Assembly: GCF_003491345.1 (NCBI RefSeq)
Contig: NZ_CP025512.1
Location: 3,309,621 to 3,373,620 of the forward strand
DNA from: Neorhizobium sp. SOG26
GTDB taxonomy: Bacteria; Pseudomonadota; Alphaproteobacteria; Rhizobiales; Rhizobiaceae
Direction of reading: 5' to 3'
DNA length: 64,000 nucleotides
The notes beneath the pieces are model-generated. The model was not told the origin of the DNA. It searched no databases and saw only the letters and a list, made by a program, of their open reading frames with translations. Made by a program: the position numbers and the translations under genes. Of the stretch, positions 1 through 8,858 are shown in pieces; position 1 is the stretch's first letter, and every line of letters starts with the position of its first letter.

Positions 1-272
1 CCGGTGCGGCCCTGGGCGATCTCCGCCTCCAGCAGTTCCATGCGGACCTGCTTGTAACGGTCGAAGCTGGCGAGGAAGATCGCCTTCTTGTCCTTGAACG
101 CCTTGTAGAGGCTGCCGGCCGCGACACCCATCGCCTCCGTGAGATCGGATATCGAGGCCGCGTGGTAGCCCCGCTCCGAAAACAGCACGATCGCCCGATC
201 GAGCGCCGCATCGAGATTAAATTCACGGGGTCGGCCGGCACGAGGGGCCGCGGTCGCGGATGCGGTGGACAT
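1..272 (-). CDS. TetR/AcrR family transcriptional regulator, N-terminal part (truncated by window edge)
   Basis: Only the first 90 residues are inside the window; the C-terminal ligand-binding domain lies beyond base 1. After a short basic lead (RAGRPREF), residues 19-66 form a typical TetR helix-turn-helix: an ALDRAIVLFSERGYHAAS helix, SISDLTEAMGV, then the recognition part GSLYKAFKDKKAIF. The family are dimeric DNA-binding repressors, usually responding to small molecules and often regulating their own promoter. An inverted repeat lies just upstream (285-314), which supports autoregulation. The target genes and ligand cannot be told from this fragment. The ATG at 272 is the only start that keeps the whole HTH. 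Confidence 0.88.
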   Translation of the reverse strand, partial: MSTASATAAPRAGRPREFNLDAALDRAIVLFSERGYHAASISDLTEAMGVAAGSLYKAFKDKKAIFLASFDRYKQVRMELLEAEIAQGRT

Positions 273-284
273 GGTTTGGAGATA

Positions 285-314
285 CCTATTCGGAAATGGT
301 CGTTCCCAAATAGG
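285..314. promoter_or_regulatory. Palindromic candidate operator for the TetR regulator
   Basis: A 30-bp imperfect palindrome with outer arms CCTATTCGGAAA and, on the other side, TTCCCAAATAGG. The arms match as CCTATTnGGnAA read from each strand. It sits 12 bp upstream of the tetR start and before the divergent small gene at 427, the usual place for a TetR operator. Binding is inferred from position and symmetry only. Confidence 0.55.
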
Positions 315-426
315 CGGCAGGGGGTGCCGCGTCAACCTGGCAAGGGTCGAAGCGCGGTTTTATTTCGGAACAGATCCGTCGGGGGCTGGTTAAGCACTTG
401 TACCACCTCGAAAATGGAGGAAAGAG

Positions 427-594
427 ATGAGCAAGAGTGACGTTAAGGATACCGTAGCACGCGCCGAAAAGCAGGTGCAGAACACCAGCGGCGGCGGCCA
501 TCTCGGCGGCACCTATTACGGCCAGCAGCCGGACGGCAAGACGGCATCGACGAATTCGACCGTCGGCAACAACCGCCCCAACACCGGCAGCTGA
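427..594 (+). CDS. Small Gly/Asn-rich protein of unknown function (55 aa)
   Basis: The ORF starts at ATG 427, 5-6 nt after a strong GGAGGAAAG ribosome binding site, and ends at TGA 594 just before a clear terminator hairpin. The product has a charged N-terminus (MSKSDVKDTVARAEKQVQ, probably helical) and a polar C-terminal half rich in G, N, T and S (GGTYYGQQPDGK, then NSTVGNNRPNTG). It has no signal peptide or membrane segment. Strong RBS plus own terminator suggest a real and well expressed gene. I do not recognise the family. It is divergent from the TetR gene and may share its operator. Confidence 0.6.
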   Translation: MSKSDVKDTVARAEKQVQNTSGGGHLGGTYYGQQPDGKTASTNSTVGNNRPNTGS

Positions 595-618
595 CGTTCC
601 GGCCGAATAGAGTTTCGC

Positions 619-648
619 AAAGCCCCGCCCACGAGCGGGGCTTTGTCG
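619..648 (+). terminator. Intrinsic terminator of the 55-aa gene
   Basis: Ten-base-pair perfect stem AAAGCCCCGC (619-628) / GCGGGGCTTT (635-644) with a 6-nt loop, followed by a T-containing tail, 24 nt after the stop codon. Confidence 0.8.
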
Positions 649-785
649 TTTCGCCTCCACCTCCTCAAAGTTTTTCTAAAAGAATGTGCTAATCCTTGTC
701 GGCATGGCGGGAGGCCGCGCGTCTTGAAGTCAGGCGCCTGTTTTTGAACGGGTGGATGACAAACGTCGCGGTGGAGGATCCGGAC

Positions 786-2006
786 ATGACGAGCAGTTAC
801 AGATGGGTGATCGTGTTTGCGGGCGCGCTGATGGGTTGCGTGGCCGTGGGCACGATGTTTTCGCTGGCGATTTTCCTGGAGCCGGTGGCCAAGGCGACCG
901 GCTGGTCGCATGCAGGCATTTCAAGCGCCATGACGGTGAACTTCATCGTGATGGGGTTGGGCGGCTTCATGTGGGGTGCCGCGAGCGACCGGTATGGCGC
1001 GCGCGTCGTGGTGCTGCTCGGCTCGGTGCTGCTGGGGCTGGCGCTGGTGCTGGCAAGCCAGGTGGAGAGCCTGCTCGCCTTCCAGCTCGTTTATGGCTGC
1101 CTTGTTGGCCTGTCAGCGAGCGCCTTCTTTGCGCCGATGATCGCGGTGACGATGGGCTGGTTCGATACGCATCGCAGCTTGGCGGTGTCGCTCGTGTCGG
1201 CCGGCATGGGCATGGCGCCGATGACGATCTCGCCTTTCGCCCGCTGGCTGATCACCGCCTATGACGACTGGCGCATGGCGATGTTCGTGATCGGCGTCGG
1301 TGCCTGGATACTGCTTCTGCCGACGGCGCTGCTGGTGCGCCGGCCGCCGGCCGCACCAGCCAATGCACCGGTCGGCGCCGCGACGGCAAGCCGAATGAAG
1401 GAGACAACGCCGCTCGGCAAGGTGCTGCGCTCGCCGCAGTTCCTGGTGCTGGCCTTCACCTTCTTTGCCTGCTGTGCCGCCCATTCCGGACCGATCTTCC
1501 ACATGGTGAGCTACGCCATGTTCTGCGGGATAGCGCCGATGTCGGCGGTGACGATCTACAGCGTGGAAGGGGCGGCGGGGCTTGGCGGGCGCATCCTCTA
1601 CGGCGTGCTGGCCGACCGGCTGGGGGTAAAGCCGGTGCTGATCGGCGGGTTGCTGATTCAGGCGGCGGTGATTTCCGCCTATACGATGGCGGGCAACCTC
1701 ACCGAATTCTACATGCTTGCGATCATCTTCGGCGGCACCTATGGCGGCGTCATGCCCTTGTATGCGGTGTTGGCCGGGGAATATTTCGCGCCACGGATGC
1801 TTGGAACGGTGCTGGGCGCGGCATCGATGCTGTCGAGCATCGGCATGGCCTTCGGGCCGCTGGCGGGCGGCTGGGCCTTCGACCAGTTCAACAACTACAA
1901 CTGGCTGTTCATCGGTTCGGCGCTTGTTGGGCTTGGAGCGGTGCTGATTGCACTTGCCTTCCCGCCGATCCCGCAGCAGCGACGCGGCGAACTGCAGCCG
2001 GCCTAG
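786..2006 (+). CDS. MFS transporter (monocarboxylate/oxalate-formate-type), 406 aa
   Basis: A twelve-helix major facilitator. The first membrane helix starts at about residue 6 (WVIVFAGALMGCVAVG). The conserved loop between helices 2 and 3 appears as GAASDRYGARVVV (residues 64-76), and its counterpart in the second half is LYGVLADRLGVKP. There is a long hydrophilic linker between the two six-helix halves. The overall pattern resembles the monocarboxylate/oxalate-formate branch of the MFS, with a proton-coupled organic anion as likely substrate, but the substrate is not decidable here. ATG 786 is chosen because GGAGGA lies 7 nt upstream; longer in-frame starts at 696 or 756 add a non-hydrophobic extension. 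Confidence 0.85.
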   Translation: MTSSYRWVIVFAGALMGCVAVGTMFSLAIFLEPVAKATGWSHAGISSAMTVNFIVMGLGGFMWGAASDRYGARVVVLLGSVLLGLALVLASQVESLLAFQLVYGCLVGLSASAFFAPMIAVTMGWFDTHRSLAVSLVSAGMGMAPMTISPFARWLITAYDDWRMAMFVIGVGAWILLLPTALLVRRPPAAPANAPVGAATASRMKETTPLGKVLRSPQFLVLAFTFFACCAAHSGPIFHMVSYAMFCGIAPMSAVTIYSVEGAAGLGGRILYGVLADRLGVKPVLIGGLLIQAAVISAYTMAGNLTEFYMLAIIFGGTYGGVMPLYAVLAGEYFAPRMLGTVLGAASMLSSIGMAFGPLAGGWAFDQFNNYNWLFIGSALVGLGAVLIALAFPPIPQQRRGELQPA

Positions 2007-2021
2007 AAGGTAGACGACATG

Positions 2022-2049
2022 AAAAAGCCCGGGCAAGCCGGGCTTTTTT
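2022..2049. terminator. Bidirectional intrinsic terminator
   Basis: AAAAAGCCCGG, 5-nt loop, CCGGGCTTTTTT. A-run and T-run flank a GC stem, so it can serve both the MFS gene (+) and the converging 74-aa gene (-), whose stop codon follows immediately. Confidence 0.85.
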
Positions 2050-2274
2050 CTAGTGATCCTTGGAGACCTTGCGCTTCTTTGGCGCTGCCTTTGGCTCGCT
2101 TGCGGCCTCGGCAGCTTCCCGCTCCATGCGGAGCAGTTTCAGCTTTTCGGTCTTCTTTTCCCGCTGCGAAGCCTCGGCCGCGATGATGGCGCGGGCCGTA
2201 TGGTCCGTTGCAGCAGCTTTGTCACGCGCGGAAAGCTTGGTGGGGCTGAAGAATTCTTCCTTTGTGGCAGTCAT
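2050..2274 (-). CDS. Small charged protein of unknown function (74 aa)
   Basis: A lysine-, alanine- and glutamate-rich protein, starting MTATKEEFFSPTKLSARDKAAA and ending in a basic tail (APKKRKVSKDH). The middle is strongly predicted to be one long amphipathic helix or coiled coil (EASQREKKTEKLKLLRMERE). No signal peptide or membrane segment. GGAGAATATC upstream of the ATG fits a ribosome binding site. Similar short cytosolic proteins are common in Rhizobiaceae next to rpsU or csp genes; the function is not known to me. Confidence 0.7.
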   Translation of the reverse strand: MTATKEEFFSPTKLSARDKAAATDHTARAIIAAEASQREKKTEKLKLLRMEREAAEAASEPKAAPKKRKVSKDH

Positions 2275-2316
2275 GATATTCTCCTTCCTGGTGAGTTGTC
2301 CGGCGGCAGAAAGCCA

Positions 2317-2556
2317 CTAGCGGGCGGGGCGGGCAGCCTTCTTGGGAGCCGGCAGCAGACCTTCGCGCTGCATCTTCTTGCGCGCCAGCTTGCGGTAGCG
2401 GCGGACGGCCTCGGCCTTCTCGCGCACACGCTTTTCCGACGGCTTTTCGTAAGCGCTGCGCGCCTTCATTTCACGGAAAACGCCTTCGCGCTGCATCTTC
2501 TTCTTAAGAACGCGAAGTGCCTGGTCGACGTTGTTATCTCTGACTAGAACCTGCAA
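2317..2556 (-). CDS. rpsU: 30S ribosomal protein S21
   Basis: The 79-residue product begins [20 protein letters not shown] and carries the S21 signature (two basic helices, [22 protein letters not shown]), with a lysine/alanine-rich tail typical of rhizobial S21. S21 helps position the 16S rRNA 3' end during initiation. The true start is a TTG at 2556, preceded by AGGAAAGGA; the reading frame stays open upstream but that part does not resemble S21, so the longer frame is a shadow. The use of TTG for a ribosomal protein may keep its expression low. Confidence 0.93.
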   Translation of the reverse strand: MQVLVRDNNVDQALRVLKKKMQREGVFREMKARSAYEKPSEKRVREKAEAVRRYRKLARKKMQREGLLPAPKKAARPAR

Positions 2557-2581
2557 ATGATGTCCTTTCCTGGTTGTTAAA

Positions 2582-2872
2582 CTACTTGCCGACCCGGATG
2601 CTCGACGCGTTGAGCCAGGAGCCGCCGGCAACGGCCGACGAGGCCGCCTGGCGGGTCTGTGCTGACGCTGCCGTTTCACCCGCGTCGATATCGCTGTGGA
2701 CGATCCGTCGCTCGAAGTTCTCGGTTCCGACCCGGACCCGGTACTGGTTTTCACCGCGCTCGGCGGCGGGCAGGAGGCCGACGATCCGGCATGTGCGGTC
2801 GCCGGTTGCCATGCGCGTGAGGCCAGCCTTGAGGACGACGTCATCGCCGATCGCATAGGTTCTTGCGCTCAC
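2582..2872 (-). CDS. Conserved hypothetical protein (96 aa), GTG start
   Basis: The protein begins [46 protein letters not shown]. The pattern (a GDDV..K and a [19 protein letters not shown] core) suggests a small beta-barrel of the kind that recurs in short rhizobial proteins of unknown function. The GTG at 2872 is chosen because AAGGAG lies 6 nt upstream; the open frame to 2971 lacks a ribosome binding site. It lies between rpsU and the cold-shock gene, all on the minus strand, so co-expression is possible. No function can be named. Confidence 0.72.
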   Translation of the reverse strand: MSARTYAIGDDVVLKAGLTRMATGDRTCRIVGLLPAAERGENQYRVRVGTENFERRIVHSDIDAGETAASAQTRQAASSAVAGGSWLNASSIRVGK

Positions 2873-2998
2873 TGCATTCTCCTTTGTCGGACACAAGGTC
2901 CGGAAAAAACAAAAAGGCCGGGATTGACCCCGACCTCTTAACTGCCATTCAAGCACTGACTGCCGGTACATCCGCGGTCAGTCGTGCGAATGACATCC

Positions 2999-3208
2999 TT
3001 AGGCGGCGCGAAGGTTATCGGCCGAATTCTTGCCGGACTTGCGGTCGCGGACGATCTCGTAGGAGATCTTCTGGCCTTCGGCCAATGACGCCATGCCAGC
3101 GCGTTCTACAGCAGAGACGTGGACGAAAACGTCCTGTGCGCCATCATCAGGCTCGATGAAGCCGAAGCCCTTGGTGCTGTTGAACCACTTTACGGTGCCA
3201 GTATTCAT
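2999..3208 (-). CDS. cspA: Cold-shock domain protein (CspA family)
   Basis: A 69-residue single cold-shock domain. RNP1 is [10 protein letters not shown] (residues 13-22) and RNP2 is [10 protein letters not shown] (26-35); the C-terminal [12 protein letters not shown] is typical of alphaproteobacterial CSPs. These proteins bind single-stranded RNA or DNA and loosen mRNA structure. A long stretch (3209-3484) precedes the ATG with no convincing gene in it, fitting the long structured 5' leader usual for csp mRNAs. RBS AAGGAAAT lies just upstream of the ATG. Confidence 0.95.
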   Translation of the reverse strand: MNTGTVKWFNSTKGFGFIEPDDGAQDVFVHVSAVERAGMASLAEGQKISYEIVRDRKSGKNSADNLRAA

Positions 3209-3484
3209 AACGATTTCCTTTCAATCGCTTGTGTGATCGGACAGTATCTCGTCCGCATGATCGATATTTGAGAGGAAATCTGACGGTGCGCTGAGCGCGT
3301 AGACAAAGGTCGCAAGCAAGTTCGATAGGCTCAATATAGGGACTATCGGCAAATTAGCAATGCTCAAGCCCGACTTTAATTCCCGCAGGGGCCGCGGGAG
3401 CTTCTTGAAATCTATGCCAACCACCTGTTTTCAAGGCGTAAATACTGACGCTGATCGATCTCGCCGGCATGCGTGCCGGCAACG
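3209..3484 (-). promoter_or_regulatory. Promoter and long 5' leader of the cold-shock gene
   Basis: About 275 nt between the cspA start and the terminator of the upstream TRAP gene. A 67-codon frame (3221-3424, GTG start) can be read but it has no proper ribosome binding site and no recognisable domain. I read the stretch as promoter plus untranslated leader, which in csp genes usually controls temperature-dependent translation. This role is inferred from the family. Confidence 0.4.
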
Positions 3485-3510
3485 AAAAAGCCCGGCACGA
3501 GGCCGGGCTT
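3463..3510 (-). terminator. Tandem-hairpin terminator of the first TRAP binding-protein gene
   Basis: Reading leftward after the stop at 3537 there is AAGCCCGGC (3488-3496) / GCCGGGCTT (3502-3510), followed on the minus strand by TTTTT, a canonical intrinsic terminator. A second perfect hairpin, GCCGGCA / TGCCGGC (3463-3480), follows directly. Confidence 0.85.
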
Positions 3511-3536
3511 CATATGCTTTCCAGTGACTATCTGCC

Positions 3537-4640
3537 TCAGAGTGCGCCGGCGCGCTGCTGCGTCATCATATAGGTGTCGTAGGAATATTCGGCGATCTGG
3601 GCCCAGAGGTAAGCGTCCTTCTTGAAGGCCTGCTGGTGGTCGTAGATCTTCTTGAAGGCCGGGCTCTTGGCGGAAAGATCGGCATAGGTTTCCATCGCCG
3701 CCTTGTAACAGACGTCCATGATCTCGCGGCTGAACGCCTTGAGAACGGCGCCTTCGGACACGAGCTTGCGCAGCGCCACGGCGTTCTGTGCGTCGTAGTT
3801 GGCAAGCATGCTCATGTTGGCGGCAGCACAGGCGTCGGTCAGTATCTGCTGGTAGCTCTTCGGCAGGCTGTTCCACTTTTCGAGGTTGAAGAAGGCGTGC
3901 ATGGCCGGGCCGCCTTCCCACCAGGCCGGATAGTAATAGTACTTGGCGACCTTGGCGAAGCCGAGCTTCTGGTCGTCATACGGGCCGACGAACTCGGTGG
4001 CGTCGATCGTGCCCTTCTCGAGCGCGGCATAAACATCGCCAGCAGCGATCTGCTGCGGCGTGATGCCGACCTTCTGCATGATCTGGCCAGCAAGGCCGGC
4101 GATGCGCATCTTCAGGCCCTTCAGGTCTTCGATCGTGTTGATCTCCTTGCGGAACCAGCCGCCCATCTGGGTGCCGCTGTTGCCGGCCGGGATGGCGTAG
4201 AGGTTGCGCGGCGCCAGGAACTCGTTGATCAGCTCGTTGCCGCCGTTGAGGAACCAGGCATTGGTCATGCGGGCGTTGAGGCCGAAGGGGATGGCGGTGC
4301 CGAGCGCAAAGGCCGGGTCCTGGCCGATGTAATAATAAGAGCAGGTATGGGCCATCTCGACGGTGCCGCTGGCAACCGCATCGCCGGCCTGCAGCGGCGG
4401 GACGATTTCGCCGGCGCCGAAGGTCTGGATGGTGAACTTGCCGTCACTGGCGTTCTTGACGCTGGCAGCGATCTGGTCGGCCGCGTCGAAGATGATGTTG
4501 AGGCTCTTGGGGAAGGAGGAGGTGAGCCGCCAGGTGATCTGCGGGTTTTCCTGTGCGATGGCCGGGGCGGCGAGGGCCGTTGCAGCGGCGGCACCAACGC
4601 CGGCCGTGGCTGCGGTTTTGAAGAAACGTCTGCGATCCAT
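3537..4640 (-). CDS. TRAP transporter solute-binding protein (DctP/TakP type), copy 1
   Basis: A 367-aa periplasmic binding protein. The N-terminus [23 protein letters not shown] with AAPAIAQ near residue 30 is a twin-arginine signal peptide. The mature part carries the DctP fold: ITWRLTSSFPKS, then the conserved [15 protein letters not shown], and [29 protein letters not shown], which is characteristic of the TakP branch that binds 2-oxoacids or related carboxylates. Such proteins deliver substrate to a DctQ/DctM membrane pair, which is not present here. Its start lies 190 nt from the stop of an almost identical paralogue (4834-5940). It has its own terminator, so it is probably transcribed separately. 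Confidence 0.93.
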   Translation of the reverse strand: MDRRRFFKTAATAGVGAAAATALAAPAIAQENPQITWRLTSSFPKSLNIIFDAADQIAASVKNASDGKFTIQTFGAGEIVPPLQAGDAVASGTVEMAHTCSYYYIGQDPAFALGTAIPFGLNARMTNAWFLNGGNELINEFLAPRNLYAIPAGNSGTQMGGWFRKEINTIEDLKGLKMRIAGLAGQIMQKVGITPQQIAAGDVYAALEKGTIDATEFVGPYDDQKLGFAKVAKYYYYPAWWEGGPAMHAFFNLEKWNSLPKSYQQILTDACAAANMSMLANYDAQNAVALRKLVSEGAVLKAFSREIMDVCYKAAMETYADLSAKSPAFKKIYDHQQAFKKDAYLWAQIAEYSYDTYMMTQQRAGAL

Positions 4641-4780
4641 GTTATCCTCCCAAGAGAAGCGAAAAGTGCGTCCAACCAGTGTCGGGCCTACCTGCTGTTA
4701 ATCCCGAGTTTTGCGCAACAGCAAGCCAAATTCAAAAGCAATTGCTAGCCGGCACAACCTGAGTGCCGGAGGCTGGCAAA

Positions 4781-4812
4781 AAAACAGCCCGGGACGAGAC
4801 CCGGGCTGTTTT
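4781..4812 (-). terminator. Intrinsic terminator of the second TRAP binding-protein gene
   Basis: Thirteen-bp perfect stem AAAACAGCCCGGG (4781-4793) / CCCGGGCTGTTTT (4800-4812), loop of 6, followed on the minus strand by further T residues. It lies just after the stop codon at 4834. Confidence 0.88.
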
Positions 4813-4833
4813 CCATTTGAGATACCGTCGCGA

Positions 4834-5976
<1,143 letters not shown>

Positions 5977-6131
5977 TCATAATCAATTCATTTCAGAATC
6001 GGCAAGAAGAAAAGTAGGAAAGTTACGCTGCACCGCAGCAACGCTTTCAAAATGTTGCGCCTGACGGCCGAGATGCAGAAAATTCGTTCCCACCGGAAAC
6101 AGGACTTGAAACCATCGCCAGTTCGCTTAGT

Positions 6132-6146
6132 TTAGAATAATTCTAA
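6132..6146. promoter_or_regulatory. Iron control element (Irr-binding ICE) in front of mbfA
   Basis: Perfect palindrome TTAGAATAATTCTAA, 15 nt upstream of the mbfA start codon. It matches the ICE motif (TTAGAA-N3-TTCTAA) bound by the haem-responsive regulator Irr in rhizobia, and mbfA is a known Irr target in this group. Its overlap with the likely promoter fits repression under low iron. Confidence 0.82.
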
Positions 6147-6161
6147 GCTAGGTTATTGCGC

Positions 6162-7145
6162 ATGTTTGGCCATCTGTTTCCCTCATCGAAGCGGTCCTTC
6201 GATACCCTTTCCGAAGAAGAAATCCTGGCGCTCGCGATTGGCGCGGAGGAGGAGGATGCGCGCATCTACCTCGCATATGCCGATGGGCTGCGAGCGCAGT
6301 ATCCCGCCTCGGCCAAGGTGTTCGAGGACATGGCGGAGGTGGAGCAAACCCACAAGAACATGCTGATCGACATGTTCCGCTCCCGCTTCGGCGAGCGGAT
6401 CCCGCTGATCCGGCGTGAGCATGTGCGGGGCTTCTACGAGCGCAAGCCCGACTGGCTGCGCAAGAACCTCTCGCTGGACGCCGTGCGCGGGCAGGTGGAG
6501 GCGATGGAGCGCCAGGCGGCACGCTTTTACGAGGAGGCGGCCAAGCGCGTTTCGGATGCCTCGACCCGGCAGTTGCTGGGCGATCTGGCGCTCGCGGAGC
6601 AGGGGCATGAGGACATCGCCCACATGCTGACCGACAAGCACCTGCCGGAGGATGTGAAGGCGGAGGAAAATGCCGATGAGCGGCGCCAGTTCATCCTGAC
6701 CTATGTGCAGCCGGGCCTGGCGGGCCTGATGGATGGGTCGGTGTCCACGCTGGCGCCGATCTTCGCGGCAGCCTTTGCCACCGGCGATACCTGGTCCACC
6801 TTCCTGATCGGCCTGTCGGCGTCGGTCGGTGCCGGCATCTCCATGGGTTTCACCGAGGCGGCGCATGACGACGGCAAGATTTCCGGCCGCGGCTCACCGA
6901 TCAAGCGAGGCCTAGCATCGGGCATCATGACCGCGCTCGGCGGCCTGGGGCACGCGCTGCCCTATCTCATCCCGCATTTCTGGATTGCCACCACCGTGGC
7001 CGCCATCGTGGTTTTCTTCGAGCTCTGGGCGATCGCCTTCATCCAGAACCGTTACATGGAGACACCCTTCCTGCGCGCCGTCTTCCAGGTGGTGTTCGGG
7101 GGATCGCTGGTGCTGGCCGCCGGCATCCTGATCGGAAACGGCTAG
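6162..7145 (+). CDS. mbfA: Membrane-bound ferritin-like iron exporter MbfA
   Basis: A 327-aa fusion. Residues 1-150 form a ferritin-like/rubrerythrin di-iron domain (acidic helices LALAIGAEEEDARIY, FEDMAEVEQTHKNML, VEAMERQAARFYEEAAK and EQGHEDIAHML). The remainder is a CCC1/VIT1-type membrane domain starting QPGLAGLMDGSVSTLAPIFAAAFA with about five helices. The protein exports iron from the cytoplasm and protects against iron and peroxide stress. ATG 6162 gives the family's MFGHLFPSSKR start; the TTG at 6156 is less likely. An ICE box lies upstream. The stop codon overlaps that of the converging sensor kinase in a shared CTAG. Confidence 0.93.
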   Translation: MFGHLFPSSKRSFDTLSEEEILALAIGAEEEDARIYLAYADGLRAQYPASAKVFEDMAEVEQTHKNMLIDMFRSRFGERIPLIRREHVRGFYERKPDWLRKNLSLDAVRGQVEAMERQAARFYEEAAKRVSDASTRQLLGDLALAEQGHEDIAHMLTDKHLPEDVKAEENADERRQFILTYVQPGLAGLMDGSVSTLAPIFAAAFATGDTWSTFLIGLSASVGAGISMGFTEAAHDDGKISGRGSPIKRGLASGIMTALGGLGHALPYLIPHFWIATTVAAIVVFFELWAIAFIQNRYMETPFLRAVFQVVFGGSLVLAAGILIGNG

Positions 7146-8710
7146 GCGGGCTCTTCCTCGTCCTGTCTCAGCGGTGCCGTCATCTCGAACACGGCGCCGC
7201 CATTGGTGAGGGTGGAGTATTCCCCGCCGATCTGCCTGACGAAACTTGCGATGAGGCGGCTGCCCATGCCGCCGCTCGCCTCGGCGGTCACGTCCATTCC
7301 CGGGCCATTGTCGCGGATGACGAGGCGGAAGTCGTCGCCGTCCTGGTGAAGCTCGACGCCGAGCCTGCCGTCGGTGCGGCCGGCAAAGGCATATTTGAAG
7401 GCGTTCGAAACCACCTCGTTGATGATCATCCCAAGCGGCAGCGCCTGTTCGCGGTCCACCGTCAGGGGCTCAAGCTTGAGCTCGATTGCGACGGGCAGGT
7501 CGTAGGACGAGGCAATCTCCCGCACCAGCCTCTCGGCATAAGGCGCAACCTCGACACGCTCGAACTGGTCGGTCCGGTAGATCTGTTCATGCACGGCGAT
7601 CATCGCCGCGACCCGCCGCGACATGTCCTCCCGGGCCTCGACCGGCATCGGCTGCAGCCGGATGAGCGCGAGCACGGCCTGGAGATTGTTTTTCACCCTG
7701 TGATGGATCTCCCGCAGGAGGAAACGGTTGCGCTCCAGGGCCTCCTCGAGCGCCTCGTTGCGCGCAGCGGTGCGGTAAAGCAGGCGGTTGATCCATGCCG
7801 CGGCAAAGATCAGCACCGCCATCAGCGGCAAGATGATGACCGCATCGGACCAGAGGTTGCGCCAGAACTGGTCGAGCATTTCCTGGCGTTCGATGGCGGC
7901 AAGCGCGATCAGGGGTGCCCCGGAAACCTTCCAGAAGGCGACGATGCGGGCATGGCCATCGATCGGCGAAACTGCGCTGTGGTAGACGCCGTTGTCCTGC
8001 TCGCGGGTGAGCGGGAACCAGTCCGTGGTGCTGATATCGACGGCGCGCGCGGCAGCGGGGCGACGGGCGACAAGCCAGCCATCGTCACGAACGGCTGAAA
8101 TGGTTGAGTCGGGTCCGAGGTCCAATGACGCCCAGAACCGGTCGAGGCTCTCGTTTGGGATGTTGATGCTGGCCACGCCGGCGAAGGTGTTGTTCCGGTC
8201 GATGCGCCGGGCGACGAGGAAAGACGGTTTGCCGGAGAATTCATCCATGAGCGCGCGTGAGAAGGCCAGTTCCTGCCCATCCCGCAGCATGGTGAAATAG
8301 GTTCGGTCGCTATGGTTGATCCCCGGTGCGACGGGCCCGCTGGAGAACACGACGCGACCGGTCTCATCCATGAGCGTGTACTGGAAACCATCCGGCATCT
8401 CGCCGACCGCACGCGTCAGTTCATCGGCATATTCATGGACTGACGCGATTGGCCGATCGGCGACTTCGGCCTCGATGCGCTGCAACGCCTGGTCGCTAGC
8501 CTCGATCATCCACTGCAGATGGGCTGCAACGACATGCGCGGAGGACAGGGCACGCGTTTCGCCATCGCGGAGGGCGGTGCGGTAGTTTTCCACCACGATG
8601 AAGGCAGCGACAGTCGTCAGGGCCGCCAGGAAAATGGCTGCCAGCCAGATCGGAAGGGCCGGGCGCGCCGCCCGCATCAGCTTTTGATCTGCCTTCGCCG
8701 GTTCAGCCAC
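7142..8710 (-). CDS. Sensor histidine kinase, HisKA_2/HWE type with periplasmic sensor domain
   Basis: A 522-aa protein with membrane segments at about 20-40 and 289-310. Between them lies a roughly 250-residue periplasmic part that looks like a Cache-type sensor (YTLMDETGRVVFSSGP, then NHSDRTYFTML and PSFLVARRI). The cytoplasmic part has the phospho-acceptor motif LLREIHHRVKNNLQAVLAL (His 336/337), an N-box NEVVSNAFKYAF (431 onward) and DNGPGM (467-472). This H-box is typical of the HisKA_2 kinases that signal in alphaproteobacterial general stress and light pathways. No response regulator is adjacent. The start is a GTG at 8710 with a weak ribosome binding site; a downstream start is possible. 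Confidence 0.9.
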   Translation of the reverse strand: MAEPAKADQKLMRAARPALPIWLAAIFLAALTTVAAFIVVENYRTALRDGETRALSSAHVVAAHLQWMIEASDQALQRIEAEVADRPIASVHEYADELTRAVGEMPDGFQYTLMDETGRVVFSSGPVAPGINHSDRTYFTMLRDGQELAFSRALMDEFSGKPSFLVARRIDRNNTFAGVASINIPNESLDRFWASLDLGPDSTISAVRDDGWLVARRPAAARAVDISTTDWFPLTREQDNGVYHSAVSPIDGHARIVAFWKVSGAPLIALAAIERQEMLDQFWRNLWSDAVIILPLMAVLIFAAAWINRLLYRTAARNEALEEALERNRFLLREIHHRVKNNLQAVLALIRLQPMPVEAREDMSRRVAAMIAVHEQIYRTDQFERVEVAPYAERLVREIASSYDLPVAIELKLEPLTVDREQALPLGMIINEVVSNAFKYAFAGRTDGRLGVELHQDGDDFRLVIRDNGPGMDVTAEASGGMGSRLIASFVRQIGGEYSTLTNGGAVFEMTAPLRQDEEEPA

Positions 8711-8800
8711 GCTTACGCATCACCCAGGTTCGAACTTGCTGCAAGCAACTTCGTAGCAGGAGAATGGAGGATAGGGAACAAACGGCAGGCAGGAGCGGAA

Positions 8801-8830
8801 AATAAAACGCCCGCAGCGTGACTGCGGGCG
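8801..8830 (-). terminator. Intrinsic terminator of the cysteine peptidase gene
   Basis: Nine-bp perfect stem CGCCCGCAG (8808-8816) / CTGCGGGCG (8822-8830), followed on the minus strand by TTTTATTTT. It lies 28 nt after the stop codon of the gene at 8859. Confidence 0.87.
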
Positions 8831-8858
8831 ATCATTGTCGGACAAAACGACCGGGTTT

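Noticed and set aside
286..660. 124-aa minus frame covering the operator and small gene
   Set aside because: No ribosome binding site or similarity; it overlaps the convincing 55-aa gene and a terminator in antisense.
3221..3424. 67-aa frame upstream of cspA on the same strand
   Set aside because: No ribosome binding site at its GTG start, no recognisable domain; better explained as the cspA leader.
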